64,000 nt of DNA from Leucobacter sp. wl10 (GTDB lineage: Bacteria > Actinomycetota > Actinomycetes > Actinomycetales > Microbacteriaceae): the NCBI RefSeq assembly GCF_003569785.1, contig NZ_KZ983988.1:124001-188000 (forward strand), read 5' to 3'. The translations under genes were made by a program, and so were the position numbers. Shown here piece by piece: positions 46,043 to 55,300 of this stretch (its first letter is position 1; each line of letters starts with the position of its first letter). The notes beneath the pieces were generated by a model. It was given only the letters and a program-made list of their open reading frames with translations. It ran no database searches and was not told the origin of the DNA.

Positions 46043-46588
46043 TCACCCGAAGGCCAGTCTCGCGACCAGCACCAGACCGGCCGCCGAGAGCGCCACCGCG
46101 GCGGCGTAGCACACCAGCGTGATCGCGCGCTCCCGCCGGGCGCGCTTGGCGAGCGACGGCAGGGGCGGTCGCTCGGACGCGGGCCGAAACCCGGAGGCGG
46201 GGGGAGGCCCGATGCGCGGTTCCGCATCGTCGCTCCCCGACGGGCCCGCCTCGGGCACCGCCCGGGCGCCGTAGACGTGCATCGGGGGCGCACCCGCGAG
46301 GGGATCCGGCGGAGGCTCGGGGTCGGCGAGCGGGGGCGCCGGATCGCCCGGCCGAGGAGCGCCAAGCCCCCGTCGGGGCCGCACCACCGTCGGATCGTCA
46401 TCGACCGGCTCCGGCCGCACCACCGTCGTGGCGTCGTCCGATTCGAACGGGCGCACGATCGGGGCGCGACCCGAGTGCGCTCGATCCTGCAGCGAGCGCC
46501 GCGGCACGACCACCGTCGCCTCGTCGGGCGTCTCTGCGCCCGGATCCCGATCCGGATCCCGATCCCGATCCCGCCGCCTCTCCGTCAT
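46043..46588 (-). CDS. Small single-TM protein with three T-V-V motifs
   Basis: The 181-residue protein is disordered and charged, with one C-terminal membrane helix (ITLVCYAAAVALSAAGLVLVARL) and no signal peptide. Three similar acidic-to-TVV elements occur: DEATVVVPRR, SDDATTVVRP and DDDPTVVRPR. Acidic-flanked T-x-x-V elements are typical FHA ligands once phosphorylated on Thr, so a kinase substrate and FHA anchor is a reasonable inference. The first residues (RRRDRDRDPDRDPG) come from a GATCCC hexamer repeat in the DNA. Its ATG overlaps the PP2C stop as ATGA. Confidence 0.7.
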   Translation of the reverse strand: MTERRRDRDRDPDRDPGAETPDEATVVVPRRSLQDRAHSGRAPIVRPFESDDATTVVRPEPVDDDPTVVRPRRGLGAPRPGDPAPPLADPEPPPDPLAGAPPMHVYGARAVPEAGPSGSDDAEPRIGPPPASGFRPASERPPLPSLAKRARRERAITLVCYAAAVALSAAGLVLVARLAFG

Positions 46589-47427
46589 CGCACCGGCCTC
46601 GTCACGTCGAGCGTCTCCTCCTCGATCTCGGCGACCGCGGCGGACTCGGCCGACGGAGGGGGCGACACGGGCCCCGTCACCGTGTCGACGACGATCACGG
46701 AGATGTTGTCGTGTCCGCCGGCCGCGCGGGCGCGGCGCACCAGCTCCTCCGCCACCGACTCGGCGCGCCCGCCGACCGTCAGCACCGCGCGCAGCTCCTC
46801 GTCCCCGAGCTCGGTCGTCAGCCCGTCCGAGCAGATCAGCAGGCGCGTGCCGGCGCGCACCGGCAGCAGCCAGGCGTCGTGCCGGGAGTCATCGGATCCG
46901 AGCGCTCGCGTGATCACGTTGCGAGGCGTGCTCGCCGCGGCCTCGTCTCCCGCGGCCGCGAGCTCGGCGTGCAGCGAGTGGTCGATCGTGATCTGGACCA
47001 GCGCTGCGCCCCGGTGCTGGTAGACGCGCGAGTCGCCCACGTTGAGCACATACCAGTGCGGCCCGTCGTGATGCTCCACCAGCACGACCCCGGTGAGCGT
47101 GCAGCCCGCGCCGCGCCGAGTGCGGAGCGCGACCTCGTCGACGGCCTCCCGGGCCGCCCCGACCGCGATCGCCACCTCATCGACCGTGGGCGAGCGCCCC
47201 ACGGCGGCGAGCGCGGCGAAGGCAGCGAGCGCCGCCGCGCTCGCGAGGTCGCCCGCCTCGTGACCGCCCATGCCGTCCGCCACGAGGAAGACCGGTCGCT
47301 GCGCCAGCACCGCATCCTCGTTCACGGCGCGGTGCAGGCCGACGTCGCTGCGGGCGGCGGCCTCGATCACCGGATCCGGGCACCTCACCGCCCAGCTCGC
47401 CGTCGCGCCGTCGTGTCGCGTGTTCAT
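46585..47427 (-). CDS. PP2C-family Ser/Thr protein phosphatase
   Basis: The 280-residue phosphatase has the metal-binding motifs SDVGLHRAVNEDAV, LVADGMGGHEAG, NVGDSRVYQHRG, ICSDGLT and GHDNISVIVVD. It would reverse phosphorylation by the cluster's kinase. The ATG at 47427 overlaps the stop of the transglutaminase-like gene (ATGA) and has GAGG five bases upstream. The C-terminal 30 residues beyond the core are acidic. It corresponds to prpC of the bifidobacterial PFNA cluster. Confidence 0.93.
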   Translation of the reverse strand: MNTRHDGATASWAVRCPDPVIEAAARSDVGLHRAVNEDAVLAQRPVFLVADGMGGHEAGDLASAAALAAFAALAAVGRSPTVDEVAIAVGAAREAVDEVALRTRRGAGCTLTGVVLVEHHDGPHWYVLNVGDSRVYQHRGAALVQITIDHSLHAELAAAGDEAAASTPRNVITRALGSDDSRHDAWLLPVRAGTRLLICSDGLTTELGDEELRAVLTVGGRAESVAEELVRRARAAGGHDNISVIVVDTVTGPVSPPPSAESAAVAEIEEETLDVTRPVR

Positions 47428-49877
47428 TGGGCCTCGCTTTCCGGAGGCGCCGGCCGGCGCCTCCCCTGTCCGATGCCGCCCGAGCGCGGGGCGATGCCGT
47501 ATGAGCGCAGCGAGTACTCGGCTCGCAGTCGCGCGAGGCGCGACATACGCGCCGCCCGCTCGGCTCGGTCGTCGTCCGCCGCGCGCCACAGTCGGGCGGC
47601 CTCCTCGTCGCCGATGGCGTCCGGCGAGAACACCGCCCGATCCACCCGCGCCGCCGCCCACGCGGCTGGTGCCGTCGCGAGGGCGGCGGCCGCCTCGCTG
47701 CGGGTGGCGCCCGCGGGGATCCTCACCCCCGCGTCGCGGGCGCGATCCAGCATCTCTTCCCAAGCGCCCAGCGCGCGCAGCTCGGGCACCGGATCGGCCC
47801 GCCGCCGCCGACGCCGCAACCGCTTCGCGCACGGCAGGAAGAGCAGCGGGACGAGGAGCAGCAGCGCCGCCGAGAGGGAGAGTCCCGCCGCCCGCAGCAC
47901 CGGCCACAGCCACGACGCCGCCTGCCCGTCGGAGTTGCCGCCGTCGCTCTCGCCCGGCTCTCCGAGGCCCCTGGGCGGATCGACCTCGCGCACGTCGCGC
48001 TCCTCGGGCGTCGTCGGGAACTCCGGCAGCTGCTCGCCCTCCTCGAGCCGCTGCGGACGGTTCTCGAGCTGCGGGGTGACGTCGAGGGAGACCCACTCGC
48101 CGCGGTCGCCGCGCACCTCGATCCAGGCGGCCAGATTCTCGCCCGTGCAGGCACCTGTGCAGGCGGGCACGCCGGGCACCCCGTCGCCGCCGAGCCGCAC
48201 CCCGAGCACGACCCGGGCTTCGTAGCCGAGCGCCCGAGCCAGCAGGGCCGCGGCGGCGGCGAACTGCTCGTCGTCGCCGACGCCCGCCACCAGCATCGCC
48301 TCCCCCGGCCGGTCGCCGGCGGCCGACTGCTGCGCGTTGAGCTGCGCGAAGAGATCCTCGATCCGCGCGAGCGAGTGCCCGCCCGGGCTCGGCTCGAACC
48401 GCGTGCCGTAGCGCTCGCCGAGCCGATCGATCCAGGCCCGCTCGCCGTCGCCGTTGCTCATGGAGTGACTGAGGTAGCCGCGGGCGCGCAGCCGCTCGAT
48501 CAGCTCGGCGAGCCCTTCGGCGTCGGTCCCGACGCCCTGGCGCTCGATCCAGGCGGCGAGTTCCGGCGCGGCCTCCAGGTCGACGAGCGGCGCCTCGCTG
48601 CCCGGCCCGCCGAGCTCGCCGCCGGGTGGCGCGGTCTCCATGTCGGCGGTGTACCCGTCGCCCGCCGCGAGCCCGGGGGGCCGGTCGCCGCGCGGGACCG
48701 CGATCGCCCCGCCGGTCTCGCGGTTCACGTAGAACCCGTCGGAGAGTTCTTCCGCTCGCGGGCCGCTGAAGCTCGGCGGAGAGCCGAGGATGGCCGTCGG
48801 GGCCCAGATGTCTGCGTAGCCCTCGCCCACCTCCACGGTCACGCTGCTGGGAGCCGACAGCGGTTCGCCGCTCGGGAAGCGGGTGAAGCGCCCGGCCTCG
48901 GCCCGGCTCACGTGGAAGTCGGACCCGTCGTAGCTGTCGAGCACCGCGAGGCGCAGCCGCTGCGGCAGTCCCCGGTCCCCGGTCACGGTGAACATGACGC
49001 GGTCGATCGCGTCGTCCCGCTTGGAGTTGCGGTAGGCGGCGAGCGGGCTGGGGCGCTCGCGGACCACGATCTCCGGGACGACGCGATCCCGGGGAACCGC
49101 GCGGGCATCGGAGCCGAGCACCGGGGCGGCGGCGAATCCGGCGGCGAGCGCGACGGCGAGAATGCCCGCGCCGGCCAGCGCACGAGCGGCCCCGCCGCCG
49201 CGGTCCCCGGCCGCCCGGCCGAGGCGCAGGGCCGCGCGGCGGCCCGCGCCGGAAATCCAGGCCACCCAGACCGCGGCGAGCGCTGCAGCGGTCAGCCAGA
49301 GGCCGATCTCGCGCGGAGCCGCGATCGAGAGCGGCCCGAGGCGCCACGTCGCGCTCACCTCGGAGGCGCCGAACACGGTGCCGAACGCGACCGGCGCGAG
49401 CATCGGGATCGCGGCGAGCGCCGACCGCCGCCCGGGGTGCTGGGCGACGCCCACCACGAGCAGCGCCGAGAGGAGAAGCACGATGTAGGCCGGTACGAGC
49501 ACCGTGCGGTAGGTGCCGACGGGCAGCGAGAGCGTGAGCAGCTGCTTCCAGCCGAGGGCGGCGGAGGCCAGCCCGTCGAGCAGGCCCCGCAGCGGCCCGG
49601 ACGTGAGCGACTGCGGCACGGCCACCGGCACCACGGTCAGCGCGAACGACGCGAGCACGATCGCGGCGAGCACCGGGAAGGGGATCCGCCACCGCCCCCG
49701 AGCCCAGGCGATCCCGCCGCCGAGCACGAGCGCGACCGCCGCCGCGAGCCACAGCCAGGCGGTCCGGTAGATGGGCCACGCCGCGAGCACCCCGAGGGCG
49801 AGCGCAAGCGCCGCCGCGGCCAGGCCCGCGACCAGGCGCGCGCTCGACGGCGGGGCGCCGCGGGCCGGGGGGATCAT
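47424..49877 (-). CDS. TgpA-like membrane transglutaminase-fold protein, catalytic Cys and His apparently missing
   Basis: The 817-residue protein has about six N-terminal membrane segments (residues 10-220), an extracellular part and a transglutaminase-fold domain near residues 480-600. It then has one more membrane helix and a C-terminal cytoplasmic DUF4129-like tail. In the transglutaminase domain the motif that is normally G-x-C-x-x-F reads GDDEQFAAAAALLARALG (Asp536 where Cys is expected). The HAW motif reads AAWIEV (Ala584 for His); LDVTP retains the third-position Asp. So it is likely a non-catalytic domain. The start at 49877 is uncertain (TTG at 49895 overlaps the DUF58 stop). Confidence 0.85.
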   Translation of the reverse strand: MIPPARGAPPSSARLVAGLAAAALALALGVLAAWPIYRTAWLWLAAAVALVLGGGIAWARGRWRIPFPVLAAIVLASFALTVVPVAVPQSLTSGPLRGLLDGLASAALGWKQLLTLSLPVGTYRTVLVPAYIVLLLSALLVVGVAQHPGRRSALAAIPMLAPVAFGTVFGASEVSATWRLGPLSIAAPREIGLWLTAAALAAVWVAWISGAGRRAALRLGRAAGDRGGGAARALAGAGILAVALAAGFAAAPVLGSDARAVPRDRVVPEIVVRERPSPLAAYRNSKRDDAIDRVMFTVTGDRGLPQRLRLAVLDSYDGSDFHVSRAEAGRFTRFPSGEPLSAPSSVTVEVGEGYADIWAPTAILGSPPSFSGPRAEELSDGFYVNRETGGAIAVPRGDRPPGLAAGDGYTADMETAPPGGELGGPGSEAPLVDLEAAPELAAWIERQGVGTDAEGLAELIERLRARGYLSHSMSNGDGERAWIDRLGERYGTRFEPSPGGHSLARIEDLFAQLNAQQSAAGDRPGEAMLVAGVGDDEQFAAAAALLARALGYEARVVLGVRLGGDGVPGVPACTGACTGENLAAWIEVRGDRGEWVSLDVTPQLENRPQRLEEGEQLPEFPTTPEERDVREVDPPRGLGEPGESDGGNSDGQAASWLWPVLRAAGLSLSAALLLLVPLLFLPCAKRLRRRRRRADPVPELRALGAWEEMLDRARDAGVRIPAGATRSEAAAALATAPAAWAAARVDRAVFSPDAIGDEEAARLWRAADDDRAERAARMSRLARLRAEYSLRSYGIAPRSGGIGQGRRRPAPPESEAQ

Positions 49878-49891
49878 CGCATCCGGCCGGC

Positions 49892-51271
49892 TCAACGCGC
49901 GCCCCGGATCAGCATCTGGGGCAGGTCGACGAGCGCGCCGATCGTGAACACGGTCAGGGGGTCGATGCGCTGGGCGCGCGGCGCGGCGTGCAACTCGCAG
50001 CGCACCGCCAGCACGCGCACATCGGGGGTGAAGGCCGCGGAGGCGCGGCGGATGCGCGTCGGGTCGGGCGCCGAACCGGTGACGATCGCCACGACGGAGA
50101 GCGGGCGGCGGGAGTGCGCGAGGCCCGACGCCAGCGCCTCGAACGGCAGCCCCTCGGGCGACGCCTCCAGTTCCGACCACGCGTCGAGCAGCTGCTGCGG
50201 GTCTTGCGACGGCAGCTCCTCGAGGCCGTCGATGCTGGGACGCACCCGACCCGGGGCCCAGGCCGACGCGACGAAGCGCTCGCGCCCCTCGCGGACGGCC
50301 TGCACCGAGATCGACGCCGCCGCGCTCACGGCGAGCTCGAACTCCTCCGGGTTCCGGTACTCGTCGGGGCGGGCGTCGAAGAGCACTGCCACGCGCGCCG
50401 TCTGGGACTCCTCGTACTGTCGCACCATCAGCGCGCCGGTCTTCGCCGTCGACTTCCAGTGGATGTGGCGCATGGCGTCGCCCGTCGCGTACTCGCGCAC
50501 GGCGTAGAACGAGAGGTCGGAGTCCGTGAGCCGGCGATTCGCCGCGCCCTCGAGGTCGCGCACCAGGCCCGCGGAGTTCGGCGGCAGCTGAGCCGTGGCC
50601 GGGTGCACGTGCACGAGGTGCCGCTCGGGCCAGGTCACCTCGCGGCGCAGCAGCCCCAGCGGGTCGCGGCGGGCGATGGTCAGCGGCCCCACCTGGATGA
50701 CGCCGCGCCGCGGCGCCGGGATGCTCATCGGCAGCTCGGCACCGGAGTGCGGTCCGATGAACGGGATCGCGACCTCCCGCAGCGCCTCGCCCGCGGGCAG
50801 CTCGGCGACGGCCGGCAGCGCCGGGCGGGCACCCTCGTTCTGCACGCGCAGCCGCAGCCGCACCTCTCCCCCGGCGACGATGCTCGCCCGGTCGAGCTCG
50901 ATGTCGACCCCGTAGGCGCGGCTGCCCGCGAGGAAGGGCAGCGCGAGCAGCAGCAGCAGCCCGCCCACGCACGCGACGAACCAGGCCTCGATCCACGACA
51001 GGCCCGCCCCGAGCCCGACGCCGACCGCGGTGAGCGCCGCGACGAACCAGCCCAGAGGCGTGACCGCGTGGAGCGCTCCGCGCCACGTCCGGGCGAACCG
51101 GCGCCTGCAGCTGCGCCACCAGCGCAGCACGGCGACGCGCCGGCGCTGCGTGGCGCCCAGCGCGCGCGTCGACGTGCGGGTCTCGCCCAGGCGGGAGCCG
51201 GTGCGCGACCCGCGCGTGGTGTCCCGGGCGCCCGTGCGGAACAGCCGGCCGCGGGTGCTTTCCGTGCTCAC
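49892..51271 (-). CDS. DUF58 domain protein
   Basis: The 459-residue protein has two N-terminal membrane segments (around residues 60-110). The DUF58 domain contains VQVGPLTIARRDPLGLLRR-like sequence and the signature YAVREYATGDAMRHIHWKSTAKTG split by a short gap. A von Willebrand A-like C-terminal part with VAVLFDARPDE follows. DUF58 proteins accompany MoxR ATPases and are thought to be their partners. Its GTG overlaps the MoxR stop as GTGA. Confidence 0.93.
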   Translation of the reverse strand: MSTESTRGRLFRTGARDTTRGSRTGSRLGETRTSTRALGATQRRRVAVLRWWRSCRRRFARTWRGALHAVTPLGWFVAALTAVGVGLGAGLSWIEAWFVACVGGLLLLLALPFLAGSRAYGVDIELDRASIVAGGEVRLRLRVQNEGARPALPAVAELPAGEALREVAIPFIGPHSGAELPMSIPAPRRGVIQVGPLTIARRDPLGLLRREVTWPERHLVHVHPATAQLPPNSAGLVRDLEGAANRRLTDSDLSFYAVREYATGDAMRHIHWKSTAKTGALMVRQYEESQTARVAVLFDARPDEYRNPEEFELAVSAAASISVQAVREGRERFVASAWAPGRVRPSIDGLEELPSQDPQQLLDAWSELEASPEGLPFEALASGLAHSRRPLSVVAIVTGSAPDPTRIRRASAAFTPDVRVLAVRCELHAAPRAQRIDPLTVFTIGALVDLPQMLIRGAR

Positions 51272-52284
51272 GCGGTGCCGTTCTCCTGCGGGATCGGGGT
51301 GTCGATGAGGATCTGCCCGATCACGGCCTCGGCGGTGACGCCGTCGAACTCGGCCTCGGGCTCGAGCACGAGCCGGTGGGCGAGGACGGGGATCGCCAAC
51401 TCGCGCACGTCGTCGGGAGTGACGTAGGGCCTCCCCGCCACGAGCGCCCACGCCGCGGCCATCCGCACGAGGGCCAGCGCGCCGCGCACGCTCGCGCCGA
51501 GACGCACCTCGCCCGCCCGGCGGCTCGCCTCGATCAGGCGGGAGACGTACTCCGCGATGAGCGGGCTCACGTGCACGGCCCGCGCGAACTGCTGCAGCTG
51601 CGTGAGCGTGCCCGCGCTCATCACGGTCGGCACCTCGGGCGTGACCGAGATCTGCTGCAGGATGCGCATCATGGCGGCGTCATCCGGATAGCCGATCGAG
51701 GTCTTGATCATGAAGCGGTCGAGCTGCGCCTCGGGCAGCCGGTAGGTGCCGGCCTGCTCGACCGGGTTCTGCGTGGCGATGACCAGGAAGGGCTCGCCCA
51801 CGGCGTGGCTGCGCCCGTCGACCGTGACCTGGTGCTCCTCCATCACCTCGAGCAGCGCCGACTGCGTCTTGGGGCTGGCGCGGTTGATCTCGTCGGCGAG
51901 CACGACGTTGGCGAAGACGGGGCCGGCGTGGAACTCGAAGACCCCCTGCTTCTGGTCGTACACCGTGATGCCGGTGACGTCGCCCGGCAGCAGGTCGGGA
52001 GTAAACTGGATGCGCGAGGAGGTGCCGTGCATCGTCTTCGCGAGCGCTCGGGCCAGAGCGGTCTTGCCCGTGCCCGGCACGTCCTCGAGCAGCACGTGCC
52101 CGCCCGCGATGGCGGTGGCGAGCACCAGCTCGATCACCCGCCGCTTGCCCTGGATCGCGTGCTCCATCGCGTCGGCGGCCGTGCGCACGGCGTCGCTCGC
52201 CCAGCGCGCGCGCTCGTCGGTGATCACGTCGCGGGTGTGGCGCGAACGGGTGCGGTCGGCGGTGAGCTTCGGCTCGGGGGTCAT
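51268..52284 (-). CDS. MoxR family AAA+ ATPase
   Basis: The 338-residue ATPase shows Walker A LLEDVPGTGKTALARALAK, Walker B NVVLADEINRASPKTQSALL, sensor 1 VIATQNPVEQAGTYRLPEAQ and the arginine-rich lid LGASVRGALALVRMA. MoxR proteins act as chaperone-like remodelers with DUF58/VWA partners. AAGGAAG lies about six bases before the ATG at 52284. It follows the giant Ig protein by 50 bases and is coupled to DUF58. Confidence 0.94.
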   Translation of the reverse strand: MTPEPKLTADRTRSRHTRDVITDERARWASDAVRTAADAMEHAIQGKRRVIELVLATAIAGGHVLLEDVPGTGKTALARALAKTMHGTSSRIQFTPDLLPGDVTGITVYDQKQGVFEFHAGPVFANVVLADEINRASPKTQSALLEVMEEHQVTVDGRSHAVGEPFLVIATQNPVEQAGTYRLPEAQLDRFMIKTSIGYPDDAAMMRILQQISVTPEVPTVMSAGTLTQLQQFARAVHVSPLIAEYVSRLIEASRRAGEVRLGASVRGALALVRMAAAWALVAGRPYVTPDDVRELAIPVLAHRLVLEPEAEFDGVTAEAVIGQILIDTPIPQENGTA

Positions 52285-52334
52285 CTGCAGCTTCCTTGTC
52301 GTCGGGGCGGTTCGGTTCGGGATCGCCGCCCGCC

Positions 52335-55300
52335 TCAGGGCGCAGGCCCCGATTCGGGCGGCGGTTCGCAGAGCAGCCCCGTAAAGATCGCCGGCTGGTA
52401 GGGTGCGCCGGGCCAGCTCATAGCCACGTCCCTCGTGGCGCCGGAGCGGGCGAACGACGGGATCGCCCCCGGGCTGCCGTCGATCACGAAGAAGGAGCCC
52501 CAGCCGCTCGGGTCGGAGGCCGGGTCGATGCACGCGCCGTTCCAGGCCACGGTGAACGGGGTGACGCCGTTCGGCGGCCCGATGGTGACGGGGACGGAGC
52601 AGCGCTTGCCCTCGTCGACGCATTGCCGCGCCTTTGCGTCGGGATCACCGGGCGTCACGGACGAGACGGGAACGTCCCAGACGATACTGCCGCCCTCGAC
52701 CGTGGTCATGTCGGCTTCGTCGGGTGCGACTGCGCCGTACAAGACCGAAGAGCTCGTCGTGGAGGGACTCGGCGTGCTGCTGATCGAATAGTTCACCTCG
52801 GCAGGCGGCGGCACGATGCCGCCGGTGAACACCGTGCCCGTGCCGACGGCAGCGGTGCGCCCGTAGGAGTTGGAGGCGCACGCCGACCCCGTGTAGTACC
52901 TGAACGGGGCGAGCCCGGATCCGCTCGACGGTTTGTCGCCGCAGCCCGGCGCCGTCTTCTGCTGCTCGAGCCCGTACAGGTATCGCAGCTCGTCTCCGCC
53001 GTTCCTGCCCCAGCCCGCGACGCCGATGCTCCAGTCCGTCTCGGCCGGCCCGCTCAGCGTGAGCGTCGCACCGCCCGCGATCGGCGCCCCGATGGGCGTC
53101 ACCGAGACCGTCCTCGCCGCGCCTCGGCCACCGTCCGAACCGGAGTACCCGGGCGGGATCATGTCCGCGCTGTCGGCCGCGACCACACTGACGTCGAGCG
53201 ACCGGCCCGCTGCGACCTCGTAGACGCCGTCGGGGTCGATCCTCGTCTCCGCACCGTCGATCGAGAGCACCCGGGCCGCGGCATCGCTCTCGCCGATGCG
53301 CACCTCCACGCGCCCGAGATCGGGACGGGTGTTGTCGGGCCACTTCACGGTCGTCGCGCTGAGGGACGGAGCCGGCGGCGGCACATACGCCCAGGTCTCC
53401 GCGCCGTTGGCGTTCGTCTCGGAGACGCCGACGGCGTTGACGGCTCGCGCCGTGTAGGTGCGCCGCTCGCCGGGGGCGAGGCCGGCGAGCGTGCACGAGG
53501 CCTGCCCGCCCGCCAGCGCGCAGCTGCCGACGGCGCGGCCGCCCGAGACCAGCTCGACGCCCGACACGGCCGGGTACGAGGCCTCGGCGCTCAGCGCGAC
53601 GGAGAGCGTGACGCTGCTGGCGTCGGCACTCACGGGGGTGACGCCGACCGGGGCCCGGGGCAGCCCCCGCGCGTCGAGCTCGATGACGCCGGTGCCGGTG
53701 CGGCCCTGCGCGTCGCGCACCGTGTACGCCGCCGTGCACCGCCCGCCCGATCCTCCCGCCCCGTCGGGCCAGGCGACGCGCACCGAGCCGCCCTCCGCCC
53801 GCAGCGACCCGTACGCGCAGGAGTTCCCGTCGACCGACACGAGCGTCAGCCCGCCGCCGCTGCGGCCCGCGAAGGGGTCGTACTCCCCCTCCGCTCCGAT
53901 CACCTGCGTGCGGCAGTCCGATCCGACCGTGCAGTTCAGCTGCACCGTGGCGCCGCGCGGCGCGTCCCTCGCCGCCTGGCCCACGCGCAGCGTGAGCAGA
54001 GCCTGGCCCTCGCCCGAGCCCGTCACGCTCACCGTGAGGGCGTCCTGACCGCCGGGCACGGCGTCGGCGCGCGCCTGCACGGTCAGCCGGGATCCCGCCG
54101 GGCTCACCTCGAAACTGGCCCCGCCGCCGCTCACCCGGAAGCTCAGCGCGCCCGTGTCCCCCGCCCGGCCGCCCTGCCAGCGCACCATGTCGAGGAGGTC
54201 GATGGTCTCCGAGTTGCCGGGCGAGATCGTCCGCGTGAGCGGCTCCAGCTCGACCACCGGCTCATCTGGCACGATCTGCACGGGCAGGGCCAGCCGCGTC
54301 CACGTCCGCTGCTCGACGAGTTTCACCGAGACGAGACAGCTGTCGGCCCAGGGCTCCCCCCTGCCCGCGCTGTAGCGCAGGCCCGTCGCGCTCGTCGCCT
54401 CGCAGCGCGCCTGGCCCCGCTGCACGGGCAGGCGGCCGACCTTGAGCTCGGCGTCGTCGCCCGGCGCCAGGTCGACGACGTCGGCGAGCGACACGTCGAT
54501 CGACCCGCCCTCGTCGACCCGCAGAGGGGCGAGCCCGGGCACCAGCGTGAGCCGCAGTTCGTCGAGGGGCGGGATCACCAGGAACCCGAAGGTCTCCACC
54601 TTCTTCCCGGTCAGGTCGGTTCCCGCCAGCCGGAACGGGACCAGGTCGCCCTCGGCGCGGTACGCACCCGAGATGCGCGTGCCGCTCACGGTGAAGCGCT
54701 CCGAGGCCCTCCCCCAGACCGAGAGCTGCAGCGTGCGCGTGTCGCCGGCGTTCCACTGCACCCGATCGGTGACCACGTCGATGCCGCCCTGCTCGAGCTC
54801 CGTGCGATCCCGAGCCGACAGCACCGTGTCCTGCACCGCGGGCGCCTGCTGCCCCACGCGGGCGGAGACCTGCACGACGATGAGCCCCTCTGCCGTGCTC
54901 TTGCTCTGCGGCGAGCGCGCGGTGTAGCGGTACGAGACCGTGCCGAGGTCCGAGCCGCTCCGCACCGTGACGCGGCCCTGCCTCATCTGCGAGAGATCCA
55001 GCCGGTCGACCAGTCGCCGGTACTGCGCCGACTCCGCGCCGCCCGGCACGTTCGGCACGACCTCGACCAGTTCCAGTCTGCCGTTCGCCGGGTCGATGTC
55101 GTTGTCGAGCGGTCGCACGGCGGCGGGATCCCCGCTGTTCTGCACGGTGCGCACGTAGTCGCTGTAGGTGATCGGTGCTCCCGCGCCCGGATCGGGATCG
55201 GTCACGATCACGCGCAGGCTCCCCTCGGCCTCGCCGCCGAACTCGTCCCGCACGGAGTAGCTCAGCAGTCGAACCCCCGTTTCGGCCTGCCGAGACGCCG

